From NCBI RefSeq assembly GCF_001602525.1, contig NZ_LSYT01000009.1, positions 186,001 through 250,000 of the forward strand: a DNA stretch of 64,000 nucleotides, written 5' to 3'. This stretch comes from Flavobacterium chilense (GTDB lineage: Bacteria > Bacteroidota > Bacteroidia > Flavobacteriales > Flavobacteriaceae). The position numbers and the translations under genes were made by a program. The notes beneath the pieces were generated by a model. It was not told where the DNA came from, searched no databases, and saw nothing but the letters and a program-made list of their open reading frames with translations. Shown here one piece after another: positions 52,330 through 61,307 of this stretch (position 1 is the stretch's first letter; every line of letters begins with the position of its first letter).

Positions 52330-52600
52330 GTGATGTTAATTTTTTGTTAATTGAAATGCAGTGAGATGAAATGTAAGCAAATATTAAGGTAAAAATACTA
52401 TATTTTTGGATGTAAAATATTGATTAATTGATATTTAACGATTCTTTAAAATAGCGTTTAACTTCCTTAGAAAATCAAAGCTTTCATGAGGATATAGCAG
52501 AGATATATAGAACATATACCACTTTAAATAGTCATTTTTAAAGTAAATACGATAGAATTTAAGATGAAAACAAGTTTAAAATGCCTTGTAGTAAGTTTGT

Positions 52601-54178
52601 TTATTGAAATTCAGGCAAAAGAAATCCTTTGGCTATTTTTCTAAAATTTAAAATTTCTTTATGAACCCATGTTTCATTATGCCCCAGTTCTTTGGCAAGT
52701 AATCGGGCTACTTTTTCTGAAGACTGAATAGCAGCTCTGGCATCTAAGAACAATAACCGAACGCGTCTGGCTAGAATATCATCTACAGTTCTGGCCATTT
52801 CATGTCGAATTGCCCAAACGACTTCGGCCATTGTAAATTCATGATCAGGATGGACTTTTTCTTTTAATTCAGGATTAGTTTGTTGTAGTTTCAGTATTTC
52901 AGGAATATCTGAACCATAGATATATAAATGATTTTCTCTGTCTAAATTAGTAGTAGCTTTATTGCCATGAATAGCAAGATGTTCCGTAATGCAGGGTTTG
53001 TTAACAAGCTTACCGGTTTTAATCGCTTTGTTTATAATGTCCTCGGCAATTTTTCTGTAAGTTGTCCATTTTCCTCCTGTAATGGTAATTAAGCCGGTTT
53101 CTGAAACAATAATTTTATGGCTTCTGGAAACTTCTTTAGTGCTTTTTCCTTCTTCTTTAGGTGCAGCCAAAGGGCGTAAACCTGCAAAAACAGATAAAAC
53201 ATCAGCTCTGGCAGGTTTTTTGGCTAAAAAACGCTGAGCATTTTCCATTACAAATTCGACTTCACTTTCTAAAGCAACAGGTTCCAGACTATGTTTCTTT
53301 ATTAAGGTATCGGTCGTACCAACCACAATTCGGTTATGCCAGGGTACAGCAAATAAAACACGTCCATCACTTGTTTTAGGAATCATTAAAGCATGATCTC
53401 CCGGTAAAAAAGATTTGTCAAACACAAGATGAATTCCCTGACTCGGAACAATATATTTTTTATAAACTCTATCGTTCAGTTTCATGATAGCATTTGTAAA
53501 AACTCCGGTAGCATTAATGACAACAGAACCTTTTAAAATATATTTATTACCCGTTTCATGATCTTGTACCTCAACACCAATAATCTGGTTTTTATCATCT
53601 TTTAATAAATGAACCACTTTCATGTAATTTAATAAGCAAGCTCCTTTTTCTACCGCTGTCTGAGCAATATTAATAGCCAAACGCGAGTCATCAAATTGTC
53701 CGTCATGATAAATAACACCACTTTTTAAACCATTTTCTTCTACATTTGGAAGCATTTCGATAGTTTTTTTCTTCGAAATATATTCTGAACGCCCCAAACT
53801 TAAACTGCCAGCCAATATATCATAGACTTTTAATCCGATAGTATAAAAAGAACCGCCCCACCAATTGTAGTTTGGAATCACAAAAGATTGATTTTTGACC
53901 AAGTGACCTGCATTTTTTGCCATAAGTCCTCGTTCTTTTAAGGCTTCTCTCACTAAATGAATGTCACCTTGTTCTAAATAGCGTACACCACCATGAACTA
54001 ATTTTGTGCTTCTGCTTGAAGTTCCTTTTGCAAAATCAACGGCTTCGACTAAAATGGTTTTATATCCTCGACTTGCAGCATCAAGAGCAGTTCCTAAACC
54101 GCTTGCACCGCCACCTATTATAATTACATCCCATTTTTCGGTATTTTGTAATCTGAATAACTGTTCTGAATGGTTCAT
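52601..54178 (-). CDS. glpD: glycerol-3-phosphate dehydrogenase, FAD-dependent
   Basis: A 525-residue flavoenzyme that oxidises glycerol 3-phosphate to DHAP and passes electrons to the quinone pool. N-terminal FAD motif VIIGGGASGLGTALDAASRG, then FAKGTSSRSTKLVHGGVRYL, active-site part HDGQFDDSRLAINIAQTA, VVNATGVFTN, and the GGKWTTYRKIAED motif near residue 365, followed by the C-terminal DAO domain. Membrane-associated but without helices. glpK and glpF are not adjacent. Confidence 0.95.
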   Translation of the reverse strand: MNHSEQLFRLQNTEKWDVIIIGGGASGLGTALDAASRGYKTILVEAVDFAKGTSSRSTKLVHGGVRYLEQGDIHLVREALKERGLMAKNAGHLVKNQSFVIPNYNWWGGSFYTIGLKVYDILAGSLSLGRSEYISKKKTIEMLPNVEENGLKSGVIYHDGQFDDSRLAINIAQTAVEKGACLLNYMKVVHLLKDDKNQIIGVEVQDHETGNKYILKGSVVINATGVFTNAIMKLNDRVYKKYIVPSQGIHLVFDKSFLPGDHALMIPKTSDGRVLFAVPWHNRIVVGTTDTLIKKHSLEPVALESEVEFVMENAQRFLAKKPARADVLSVFAGLRPLAAPKEEGKSTKEVSRSHKIIVSETGLITITGGKWTTYRKIAEDIINKAIKTGKLVNKPCITEHLAIHGNKATTNLDRENHLYIYGSDIPEILKLQQTNPELKEKVHPDHEFTMAEVVWAIRHEMARTVDDILARRVRLLFLDARAAIQSSEKVARLLAKELGHNETWVHKEILNFRKIAKGFLLPEFQ

Positions 54179-54489
54179 ATAATCTACGGCTTTTATAGGA
54201 CTTATTTGTTTTAAACAAACTTAACGAAACCAAATTAGATTTAGATGAAGAACTTTTAGCTTTGTTAAAATTTTCAATTAGAAAATATACTTTTCAAAAT
54301 TATCAGAGCGTGCCACCATCCTGATAAGAGGGCAAAATTACTGTGCGCATATACGCCCTCTTATCAGGATGCTGTCGGGCTTTCGCTGCTACTTCGGTAG
54401 CTTAGCTCTATCCCTTACGCAGGCAAACCAAATAAAAACCCGACAGTCTTAAGGACCTGTCGGGTTTTTATAATCTTGAAATTCGATAT
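54179..54489. repeat. 311-base gene-free stretch with a 16-bp inverted repeat and terminator
   Basis: ATCCTGATAAGAGGGC (54318-54333) and GCCCTCTTATCAGGAT (54355-54370) are exact reverse complements around a 21-base loop. GCTGTCGGGCTTTCGCTGCT and further palindromic words follow. Near glpD, TAAGTTTG (54223-54216, minus strand) is a possible -7 box. No gene seen. Confidence 0.8.
54434..54469 (-). terminator. terminator downstream of the GNAT gene
   Basis: AAAAACCCGACAG and CTGTCGGGTTTTT form a perfect 13-bp stem with a 10-base loop; A and T runs flank it on both strands. Confidence 0.9.
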
Positions 54490-55008
54490 TTAAATTAACT
54501 TTTTTTCGAATGCTTTTCGTGCTGATCCTCTAAAAAAGACTTCACCACAATATGTATATTTTAATCGGTCTAAAATTTTTAGCATTGGAGTATTGTCAAA
54601 GTTGGTATCTACCTTTATACTTTGAATGTTATTTTCGAGACTTAAGCCTTCGATGCTTTCAAATAGTTTTGTGGCAATGCCTTTTCCTTTTGCCAATTTT
54701 GAAACTGCTACACGATGTACAACAGTATAATCGCCATTGGTTAACCATTTGCCTTCGATATTTTCGTAAGCAGGTTCTTTGTCAAAAATAATAGCAGCAT
54801 ACGCCAGAATCGATTCGTTTTCTGTAAACACATAGCCATAGCCATTTTCAATGTCTTTTTCAATCGAAAGTTCATTTGGGTATCCGTCCTGCCATTGCGT
54901 GCTTCCGTCTTGTCGTCTTTGTTCAATAGCATCCTGGAGGATTTCCCATATAACAGGTATTTCAGAAATAGCTGCTTTTCTTAATAGTAGTTGTTCTGTT
55001 AAGCTCAT
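54490..55008 (-). CDS. GNAT family N-acetyltransferase
   Basis: A 172-residue acetyl-CoA-dependent transferase. Motif A reads VVHRVAVSKLAKGKGIATKL and motif B SIKVDTNFDNTPMLKILDRL; the end YCGEVFFRG is the last strand. The substrate is unknown. It lies 23 bases downstream of the sulfur-transport genes on the same strand and may be read with them. Confidence 0.9.
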   Translation of the reverse strand: MSLTEQLLLRKAAISEIPVIWEILQDAIEQRRQDGSTQWQDGYPNELSIEKDIENGYGYVFTENESILAYAAIIFDKEPAYENIEGKWLTNGDYTVVHRVAVSKLAKGKGIATKLFESIEGLSLENNIQSIKVDTNFDNTPMLKILDRLKYTYCGEVFFRGSARKAFEKKLI

Positions 55009-55031
55009 TTTCTAGGTCTAAATAAAAGGAA

Positions 55032-55511
55032 TTAGTGAGGCAGTTTATCTTTGATCAAACCATAAAACCAGGTTCCGGCAATGGCACTTAATAACGTAAC
55101 AACAATTACGGTTGCACCAGTACCAATCTGAGCAAATAACGGACCCGGACATGCTCCTGTAATGGCCCAGCCAAAACCGAACATTAATCCGCCATAAATT
55201 TGTCCTTTGCTGAATGTTTTAGGCTGAATTTCTATTTTTTCGCCTTGTAGTGTTTTGATGTTGAATTTTTTAATGATAAAAACAGATACTACGCCAACAG
55301 TAACTGCACTACCAATTACACCATACATAAAGAAAGATTGCAGGTGAAACATTTCCTGAATACGAAACCAGCTAATGATTTCGGCTTTTACGAATACAAT
55401 TCCAAAAAGAATTCCAACTACAAGATATTTTAAGTTTGAGAATCCTGAATCTTTAATTTGGCTTCCGTTGGTCCCTTCAGTGTCTGTATTTTTATTTTCT
55501 AAATTGCTCAT
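55032..55511 (-). CDS. YeeE/YedE-type transporter, second half (DUF6691)
   Basis: The ATG at 55511 (MSNLENKNTDTEGTNG) gives 159 residues; the longer open frame upstream overlaps the other half of the transporter. Four membrane helices with the Cys-bearing motif GWAITGACPGPLFAQIG. Together with the product of 55523-56086 it forms the split version of the YeeE/YedE thiosulfate- or sulfur-transport protein. Eleven bases after that gene. Confidence 0.9.
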   Translation of the reverse strand: MSNLENKNTDTEGTNGSQIKDSGFSNLKYLVVGILFGIVFVKAEIISWFRIQEMFHLQSFFMYGVIGSAVTVGVVSVFIIKKFNIKTLQGEKIEIQPKTFSKGQIYGGLMFGFGWAITGACPGPLFAQIGTGATVIVVTLLSAIAGTWFYGLIKDKLPH

Positions 55512-55522
55512 TTTTGAAATTT

Positions 55523-56086
55523 TTAAAGTGAAAGAATATAAGGTAAAATCAAAAGAGACATTACAAAACCGCCAATCATAAAGCAGATTGTTGCCACCAG
55601 TGATGGCCATTGTAAGTTTGAAATTCCCATAATCGCATGTCCGCTTGTACATCCGCCAGCATAACGCGTTCCAAAACCAACTAAAAATCCGCCAACTACA
55701 ATCATGATGAATCCGCGAAGTGTTAATAAACTTTCCCAGGAGAAAAGCTGTGCCGGAACTAAACCTGAGTGATCTGTAATTCCGTAACCTGCCAATTGTG
55801 CTGAAAGTTCAGGAGTTATTTCAATGGGATTTGGATTAGACAAGAAAGAAGCAGCGATAACGCCACCAAGGAAAATTCCGAAAACAAAGAATAAATTCCA
55901 GCTTTCTTTTTTCCAGTCGTATTTAAAAAATGAAATATTCGCCGGAATACAAGCCGCACAAATATGTCGCAACGAAGAACTTATCCCGAAAGATTTATTT
56001 CCGATAATTAATAAAATAGGAACAGTTAATCCAATCAAAGGGCCTGAAACATACCAAGGCCAAGGTTCTTTAATAATTTCTAACAT
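55523..56086 (-). CDS. YeeE/YedE-type sulfur transporter, first half
   Basis: The ATG at 56086 (MLEIIKEPWPWYVSGPLIGL) gives 187 residues. Five or so membrane helices; Cys residues in LRHICAACIP and the family motif FGTRYAGGCTSGHAIMGISN. YeeE of Spirochaeta and E. coli moves thiosulfate through such cysteines. It is flanked by the MBL-rhodanese gene and the DUF6691 half, a common sulfur-oxidation trio in Bacteroidota. Confidence 0.92.
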   Translation of the reverse strand: MLEIIKEPWPWYVSGPLIGLTVPILLIIGNKSFGISSSLRHICAACIPANISFFKYDWKKESWNLFFVFGIFLGGVIAASFLSNPNPIEITPELSAQLAGYGITDHSGLVPAQLFSWESLLTLRGFIMIVVGGFLVGFGTRYAGGCTSGHAIMGISNLQWPSLVATICFMIGGFVMSLLILPYILSL

Positions 56087-56098
56087 TTTTTTTAGATT

Positions 56099-56168
56099 CA
56101 AAGGTTCAAAGGGGCAGAGGTTCAAAGGCAAAAACTTTGTCGCTTTGCACCTTTGCATCTCTGTACCT
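56099..56168. repeat. CAAAGG-word inverted repeat
   Basis: AAAGGTTCAAAGGGGCAGAG and GTTCAAAGGC on the left pair imperfectly with GCTTTGCACCTTTGCATCTC and TGTACCTT on the right, filling the gap between the MBL-rhodanese and YeeE genes. Confidence 0.7.
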
Positions 56169-56175
56169 TAAAAAT

Positions 56176-57591
56176 TTATTTCAATACTTTACTTTGACAA
56201 ACGAAATCAGATTTTGGAATTTCAGTTTTTGAGATCGCTCCAAAACCGCCTTCAATTTCACTAAAGTTTCTAAAACCGCGAGCCTGCAAAATCGAAGCTG
56301 CAATTATACTGCGATATCCACCGGCACAATGTAAGTAAAAATGCTCATTTGGCGCAATATCTTTTACCCAGTCATTGATAAAAGCCAGCGGTTTGTTATA
56401 CGCATCGTCAATATGTTCTGCGCTGTATTCGGTTTCTTTACGAATATCGATTACTTTATCTTCTTTAGCTTTAAATTCGGTTGCGAATTGTTCTGCCGAA
56501 ATTCGGTTTACCGTATCAATTTCAAAACCGGCTTTTTCCCAGGCTTCAAAACCACCTTCAAGGTGTCCGATAATAGAGTCAAAACCTACACGGCTTAAAC
56601 GCGTTACAGTTTCTTCTTCAAGACCAACTTCGGTTACCAATATAATAGGTTGTTTTACATCGCCAATCAAAGTTCCTACCCAAGGAGCAAAATCACCATT
56701 GATTCCGATATTAATAGATTGCGGAATAAATCCTTTTGCAAAGTCACCACTTTTTCGGGTATCGAGGATTAATGCTTCGGTTTCTTCGGCAACAGCCTCA
56801 AAATCTTTTACATCAATCGCTTTCATTCCGTTATGTAAAACGGATTCAAAACTTTCGTAACCTTGTTTGTTCATGGCAACATTCATACTGAAATAGGCTG
56901 GAGGAGGCAATAATCCGTCAGTAACTTCGGTAATAAATTCCGCTTCGGTCATAGTCGCGCGCAAAGCATAGTTTGTTGCTTTTTGATTCCCAATAGTCGA
57001 AACAGTTTCTTTACTCATGTTTTTTCCACAGGCACTTCCGGCACCATGTGCTGGATAAACGATTACATCATCGGCCAGAGTCATAATTTTATCTCTCAAT
57101 GAATGATATAAAATTCCGGCTAATTGATCCTGCGTCATTCCTGCTGCTTTTTGAGCAAGATCCGGACGACCAACATCTCCTATAAATAAAGTATCTCCGG
57201 AAAAAATAGCATGATCTTTTCCATTCTCGTCAATTAGTAAGTAAGTCGTGCTTTCCATGGTATGTCCCGGAGTATGCAACGCTTTAATTGTAATATTTCC
57301 AATTTTAAATTCTTGTCCGTCTTTGGCAGAAATGCAATCAAATTCGCAGGCTGCATTTGGTCCGTAAACTATAGGTGCCTGAGTTTCTTTGCTTAAATCG
57401 ATATGACCTGAAACAAAATCAGCGTGAAAATGCGTTTCAAAAATATATTTCAGTTTCACCTCATCGCGTTCCAAACGATCTAAGTAAGGCTGGATCTCAC
57501 GAAGCGGATCGATAATAGCAGCTTCTCCGTTTGAAGTAATATAGTATGCACCTTGCGCAAGACAGCCGGTGTAAATTTGTTCTATTTTCAT
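56176..57591 (-). CDS. MBL-fold persulfide-dioxygenase-like protein with two rhodanese domains
   Basis: A 471-residue protein. Residues ~1-245 are an ETHE1/glyoxalase II-like metallo-beta-lactamase domain with THFHADFVSGH, HTPGHTMES, FSGDTLFIGDVGRPD and PAHGAGSACGK. Two rhodanese domains follow. The first (~265-350) has ILVTEVGLEEE where the catalytic Cys loop is expected and is probably inactive; the second (~365-460) keeps the active loop FYLHCAGGYRS. It should oxidise persulfides to sulfite and handle sulfane sulfur, working with the two YeeE/YedE proteins. Confidence 0.93.
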   Translation of the reverse strand: MKIEQIYTGCLAQGAYYITSNGEAAIIDPLREIQPYLDRLERDEVKLKYIFETHFHADFVSGHIDLSKETQAPIVYGPNAACEFDCISAKDGQEFKIGNITIKALHTPGHTMESTTYLLIDENGKDHAIFSGDTLFIGDVGRPDLAQKAAGMTQDQLAGILYHSLRDKIMTLADDVIVYPAHGAGSACGKNMSKETVSTIGNQKATNYALRATMTEAEFITEVTDGLLPPPAYFSMNVAMNKQGYESFESVLHNGMKAIDVKDFEAVAEETEALILDTRKSGDFAKGFIPQSINIGINGDFAPWVGTLIGDVKQPIILVTEVGLEEETVTRLSRVGFDSIIGHLEGGFEAWEKAGFEIDTVNRISAEQFATEFKAKEDKVIDIRKETEYSAEHIDDAYNKPLAFINDWVKDIAPNEHFYLHCAGGYRSIIAASILQARGFRNFSEIEGGFGAISKTEIPKSDFVCQSKVLK

Positions 57592-57697
57592 GACATGTGT
57601 TGTAAAAATGATGGGTTACAAAGGTAACTTTGTTTTCTCTTAAAATAGGTGACTAATGTTACAGAAATTTGATTTTTGTGTAAAAAAAGGAATTTCA

Positions 57698-57776
57698 CAG
57701 TATAAGTGATATAAGTTCATTTTAGCTCTACTAAAATTACGGATTGTTTTAAATGAACTTATACTACTTAATATGG
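57698..57776. repeat. TATAAGTGATATAAGTTCATTTTA inverted repeat upstream of the HD gene
   Basis: GTATAAGTGATATAAGTTCA and TTTTA (57700-57724) pair with TTTTAAATGAACTTATACTACTTA-type words (57747-57770). Same family as 6510-6548 and 58425-58672. Confidence 0.8.
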
Positions 57777-57818
57777 TAGAAAAAATAAATCTACGTAATT
57801 TTACAACTAACAAAAATT

Positions 57819-58418
57819 ATGGATATGGACACAGCAGATTTATTAAATCAGATCGCTTTTATAAAAGAAATTGACAAAGTAAAATACATTCAAAGAAAAA
57901 CGAAGCTGTTTAATAGTGACCGAAATGAAAATGATGCGGAACATTCCTGGCATCTTGCACTAATGGCAATTGTTTTGGCAGAACATTCTAATGAGCCAAT
58001 TGATGTATTGAAAGTGGTAAAAATGGTTTTGATACATGATATTGTAGAAATCGATGCCGGAGATATTTTTTTATACGACTCACAAAAAAATCATGATAAT
58101 ACCGATGAGGAACGACTGGCTGCCAACCGCATTTTTGGTTTGCTTCCGGAGAAACAGGCTGAAGATTTAATATTAGTTTGGGAAGAATTTGAAGCTGGAG
58201 AAACTAATGAAGCAAAGTTTGCCAGATCGATGGACAGGCTTGAACCTTTATTGCAAAACACATCTAATAATGGCGGAACATGGAAAGAGTTTGGTGTGAG
58301 TTATAATAAGGTTCACGAAAAAAAGAGTGTTATAAAAGAAGGTTCAACAACTTTGTGGAATTACGCTGAAGGATTAATAAATGAAAGTGTCGAAAAAGGA
58401 ATTTTGAAAAAAGATTAA
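57819..58418 (+). CDS. HD-domain phosphohydrolase (YfbR/HDDC2-like)
   Basis: A 199-residue soluble HD protein of the HD_3 type. Metal ligands: His in NDAEHSWHLALMAIVLAEH, His-Asp in VLIHDIVEIDAGD, and Asp in FARSMDRLEPLLQN. Relatives are 5'-deoxynucleotidases. It is a lone gene with a TATAAGT-word hairpin on either side. An alternative ATG two codons later is possible. Confidence 0.9.
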   Translation: MDMDTADLLNQIAFIKEIDKVKYIQRKTKLFNSDRNENDAEHSWHLALMAIVLAEHSNEPIDVLKVVKMVLIHDIVEIDAGDIFLYDSQKNHDNTDEERLAANRIFGLLPEKQAEDLILVWEEFEAGETNEAKFARSMDRLEPLLQNTSNNGGTWKEFGVSYNKVHEKKSVIKEGSTTLWNYAEGLINESVEKGILKKD

Positions 58419-58801
58419 ATTTAACCATATAAGTGATATAAGTACATTTTAGTTTTGCACATTTTATAACACCGAGTGAAGTCGAAGTCTTGTTAGCAGA
58501 TTCAAAATTTAGACAAATGCTTTGCTCAGTATGAGAAATAAGAATCTAAAATAATATAAAAGTAAAAGAGACTTTTAACTTTCTATGATTGTAGAAAATG
58601 AAAATTTCTGCATTAACATATTTTACAATTTCTACTAAAGCTGAACTTATAATTTCTGATATCACTTATAGGACAGAAAAAAATAAATGTTTTAAAAACA
58701 CTAAAAAGTTTAACAAATATCAGGCGATAAACTTTTTTTAAAGGCAGGAATTTCGGGTTTTAATGGGTAAATTTGTGGGACTTCATAAATAAAATACCGC
58801 T
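58419..58801. repeat. 383-base gene-free stretch with a spread inverted repeat
   Basis: CCATATAAGTGATATAAGTA and CATTTTAG (58425-58452) are inverted against CTAAAGCTGAACTTATAATT and TCTGATATCACTTATAGGA (58637-58672). The loop between them contains a GTGAAGTCGAAGTC fragment related to the repeat at 18889-18953. A -7 box for cydA lies near the end. No gene that I can support. Confidence 0.75.
58768..58775 (+). promoter_or_regulatory. -7 promoter box of cydAB
   Basis: TAAATTTG fits TAnnTTTG and lies 26 bases before the cydA ATG at 58802. No clear -33 element. Confidence 0.55.
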
Positions 58802-60148
58802 ATGGAAGAAATGCTCTTTTATGACCGAATGCAATTTGCCTTCACCATTACCTTTCACTATCTCTTTCCGCAACTTACAATGGGTCTTTCGCTGATCATT
58901 GTTTACTTCAAATGGAAATACCTCAAAACAAAAAACGAACAATACAATCACGCGACTCATTTCTGGATGAAAATCTTCGCTCTGAATTTTGCAATGGGCG
59001 TTGTAACCGGAATTCCGATGGAGTTTCAGTTTGGAACCAACTGGGCAAAATTCTCTGAGTTAACCGGAGGAATTATTGGGCAAACTCTTGCTATGGAAGG
59101 CATGTTCTCCTTTTTCTTAGAATCATCCTTTCTGGGGATCTTTTTATTTGGAGAAAAACTCATTGGACATAAATGGCATTTTGTAACCGGATTATTAATT
59201 TGTCTGGGTTCCTGGGCAAGTGGTTATTTGATTATAGCTACACATTCCTGGATGCAAAATCCTGTAGGATATGAAATATTAGAAAACGGAAAATTTGTTC
59301 TCACGAATTTCAAAGCTTTGTTTCTTAATCCTTGGTTATGGCCTTCATATTTGCACAACCAGGCTGCATCTTTGGTTACCAGTTCTTTTGTGGTTTCCGG
59401 AATAGGGGCTTTTTATATTTTGAGTAAAAAGAATGTTTCTTTTGGAAGATTATTTCTTAAAACCGGAGTGGTCTTTGGATTGATTTCGAGTCTGATCGTG
59501 GCAGTTCCAACAGGAGATTTACTGGCTAAAAACGTTGTGAAATACCAACCCGTAACTTTTGCCGCAATGGAAGGGATTTTTCATACCGAAAAAGAAGGTT
59601 CCGAAATTGTTTTAATTGGACAACCCGATGTAAAAGATAAAAAGCTGGATAATAAAATCGCTGTTCCCAATATCCTGAGTTTCCTGACTTACGGAAGCTG
59701 GCATGAAGAAATTAAAGGTCTGGATCAGTTCGAAGAAGATCTTCATCCAACCAATATTTCGGGATTATATTACGCTTACCATATTATGGTAGGACTTGGT
59801 ACCTTATTTATTGGTTTGATGGCTTTTGCTGTTTTTCAATTAATCCGAAAGAAATTATTCGAAACCAAATGGGTTTTATGGTCTTTGATGTTCATGATGC
59901 CATTTCCGTATATCGCTAATACTACAGGCTGGTATACGGCAGAATTAGGAAGACAACCCTGGCTGGTTTATAATTTATTACGAACTGCCGAAGGTGCTTC
60001 GCCAACCGTTTCATCCGGAAACACCTTATTTACTTTATTGGGTTTTATAGGATTGTATCTTTTACTAGGAATGTTGTTTTTGCTTTTGGTTGGAAAAATC
60101 ATCAATAAAGGACCTCATAATGTTGAACTCAATTCAGAAAAAATATAG
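58802..60148 (+). CDS. cydA: cytochrome bd ubiquinol oxidase subunit I
   Basis: A 448-residue membrane subunit carrying hemes b558, b595 and d. The heme ligand His19 lies in ITFHYLFPQLTMG; a second His is in WPSYLHNQAASL; the quinol-site signature GRQPWLVYNLLRT is complete. The Q-loop is short, so this is the small (S-type) form common outside enterobacteria. It oxidises menaquinol with high oxygen affinity and resists sulfide. Three bases separate it from cydB. Confidence 0.95.
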   Translation: MEEMLFYDRMQFAFTITFHYLFPQLTMGLSLIIVYFKWKYLKTKNEQYNHATHFWMKIFALNFAMGVVTGIPMEFQFGTNWAKFSELTGGIIGQTLAMEGMFSFFLESSFLGIFLFGEKLIGHKWHFVTGLLICLGSWASGYLIIATHSWMQNPVGYEILENGKFVLTNFKALFLNPWLWPSYLHNQAASLVTSSFVVSGIGAFYILSKKNVSFGRLFLKTGVVFGLISSLIVAVPTGDLLAKNVVKYQPVTFAAMEGIFHTEKEGSEIVLIGQPDVKDKKLDNKIAVPNILSFLTYGSWHEEIKGLDQFEEDLHPTNISGLYYAYHIMVGLGTLFIGLMAFAVFQLIRKKLFETKWVLWSLMFMMPFPYIANTTGWYTAELGRQPWLVYNLLRTAEGASPTVSSGNTLFTLLGFIGLYLLLGMLFLLLVGKIINKGPHNVELNSEKI

Positions 60149-60150
60149 CT

Positions 60151-61227
60151 ATGGAATTTTTTTGGTACGTTGTTTTAATGGGAATTCTGGCCGTTTATAT
60201 TGTATTAGACGGTTACGATTTTGGAGCAGGAATTATTCATTTATTTCTGGCTAAAGAAGAAAAAGATAAAAAAGCAATTACAAGCGCAATTGGCCCGTTT
60301 TGGGATGCTAATGAAGTTTGGATTATTGCTGCCGGAGGTGTGTTGTTTTTTGCTTTTCCTACTTTGTATGCTTCATCTTTTAGCGGATTTTATTTGCCTT
60401 TAATCATGATTTTATGGCTGTTGATTTTCCGTGCAATTGGTTTAGAAATGCGTGGACAGGTACATCACCCAATGTGGGAATCGATTTGGGATAAAGCTTT
60501 TGGAATCGCCAGTTTGCTTTTGGCCTTGTTCTTCGGGATTGCTTTGGGAAATATCGTTCGCGGGGTTAATCTCGGAATGGTAACCAACGGTGTTTCGACA
60601 CAGGAAGCTCATTTTTTCTTTTTGCCTTTATGGAATCCAACTTTTAGTCCGCAGGCAAATGAATTGGGGATTATTGATTGGTTTACGCTTTTTCTGGGTA
60701 TTGTAAGTGTTGTCGCTTTAACGATTCACGGAGCCAATTGGATTATTTTTAAAACCAACTCGTCTTTGAATACAAAACTTAAAGATCTGGTTTTCAAACT
60801 CAATATTGTTTTATTGGTTCTGGTTATTATTTCGTTGCAAATCTGGCATTTTATTGAACCTCAGCCGTTTCATAATTTTATTGCAAATCCAATTCTTTGG
60901 TTTTTTCCTGTAATGACTTTTGTTGGAATTGTAGGTTTATTTAAAGTTCGTTCATATCAAAAAGACGGTATGGGATTTTTATTCTCGACTTTGTTTCTTG
61001 TTGGAGGATTTGCTTCGACAGCCGTTTCGATTTTTCCAAATGTTTTACCTTCGACTAATAATGTTAATCCGTCATTGACCATTTACAACACCGCCGCTCA
61101 TGAATATGGATTAAATGCCGGATTAAGTTGGTTTTTTATTGCTTTGTTTTTGGTTATTGTTTACTTTATCATTCAGTATCGCGTTTTTAGCGGGAAAATG
61201 GATGAGGTTGGATATGGGGAACATTGA
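60151..61227 (+). CDS. cydB: cytochrome bd ubiquinol oxidase subunit II
   Basis: A 358-residue membrane protein with about eight or nine helices. N-terminal YIVLDGYDFGAGIIHLF, GPFWDANEVWIIAAGGVLFF and RAIGLEMRGQV are the typical CydB segments. It completes the bd oxidase with the cydA product. No cydX-type small subunit and no cydDC transporter genes are seen next to it. A strong terminator follows at 61281. Confidence 0.95.
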   Translation: MEFFWYVVLMGILAVYIVLDGYDFGAGIIHLFLAKEEKDKKAITSAIGPFWDANEVWIIAAGGVLFFAFPTLYASSFSGFYLPLIMILWLLIFRAIGLEMRGQVHHPMWESIWDKAFGIASLLLALFFGIALGNIVRGVNLGMVTNGVSTQEAHFFFLPLWNPTFSPQANELGIIDWFTLFLGIVSVVALTIHGANWIIFKTNSSLNTKLKDLVFKLNIVLLVLVIISLQIWHFIEPQPFHNFIANPILWFFPVMTFVGIVGLFKVRSYQKDGMGFLFSTLFLVGGFASTAVSIFPNVLPSTNNVNPSLTIYNTAAHEYGLNAGLSWFFIALFLVIVYFIIQYRVFSGKMDEVGYGEH

Positions 61228-61235
61228 TTGTTTTA

Positions 61236-61266
61236 TAGCCACGAATTACACAAATTTTTACGAATT
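61236..61266. repeat. single arm of the GCCACGAATT repeat
   Basis: TAGCCACGAATTACACAAAT followed by TTTTACGAATT matches the repeat family seen at 7488 and 33538, here without a full partner arm. Confidence 0.6.
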
Positions 61267-61280
61267 AATTATATGACTAG

Positions 61281-61307
61281 CCGCTGGTTTTAACCAGCGG
61301 TTTTTTT
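61281..61307 (+). terminator. terminator of the cydAB operon
   Basis: CCGCTGGTT and AACCAGCGG form a perfect 9-bp stem, followed by seven T (61301-61307). Confidence 0.9.

Noticed and set aside
55375..55581. 68-codon plus-strand frame across the two YeeE/YedE halves
   Set aside because: Opposite-strand shadow of real membrane-protein genes.
58760..58960. 66-codon minus-strand frame at the cydA start
   Set aside because: Overlaps the promoter and first codons of cydA; no conserved features.
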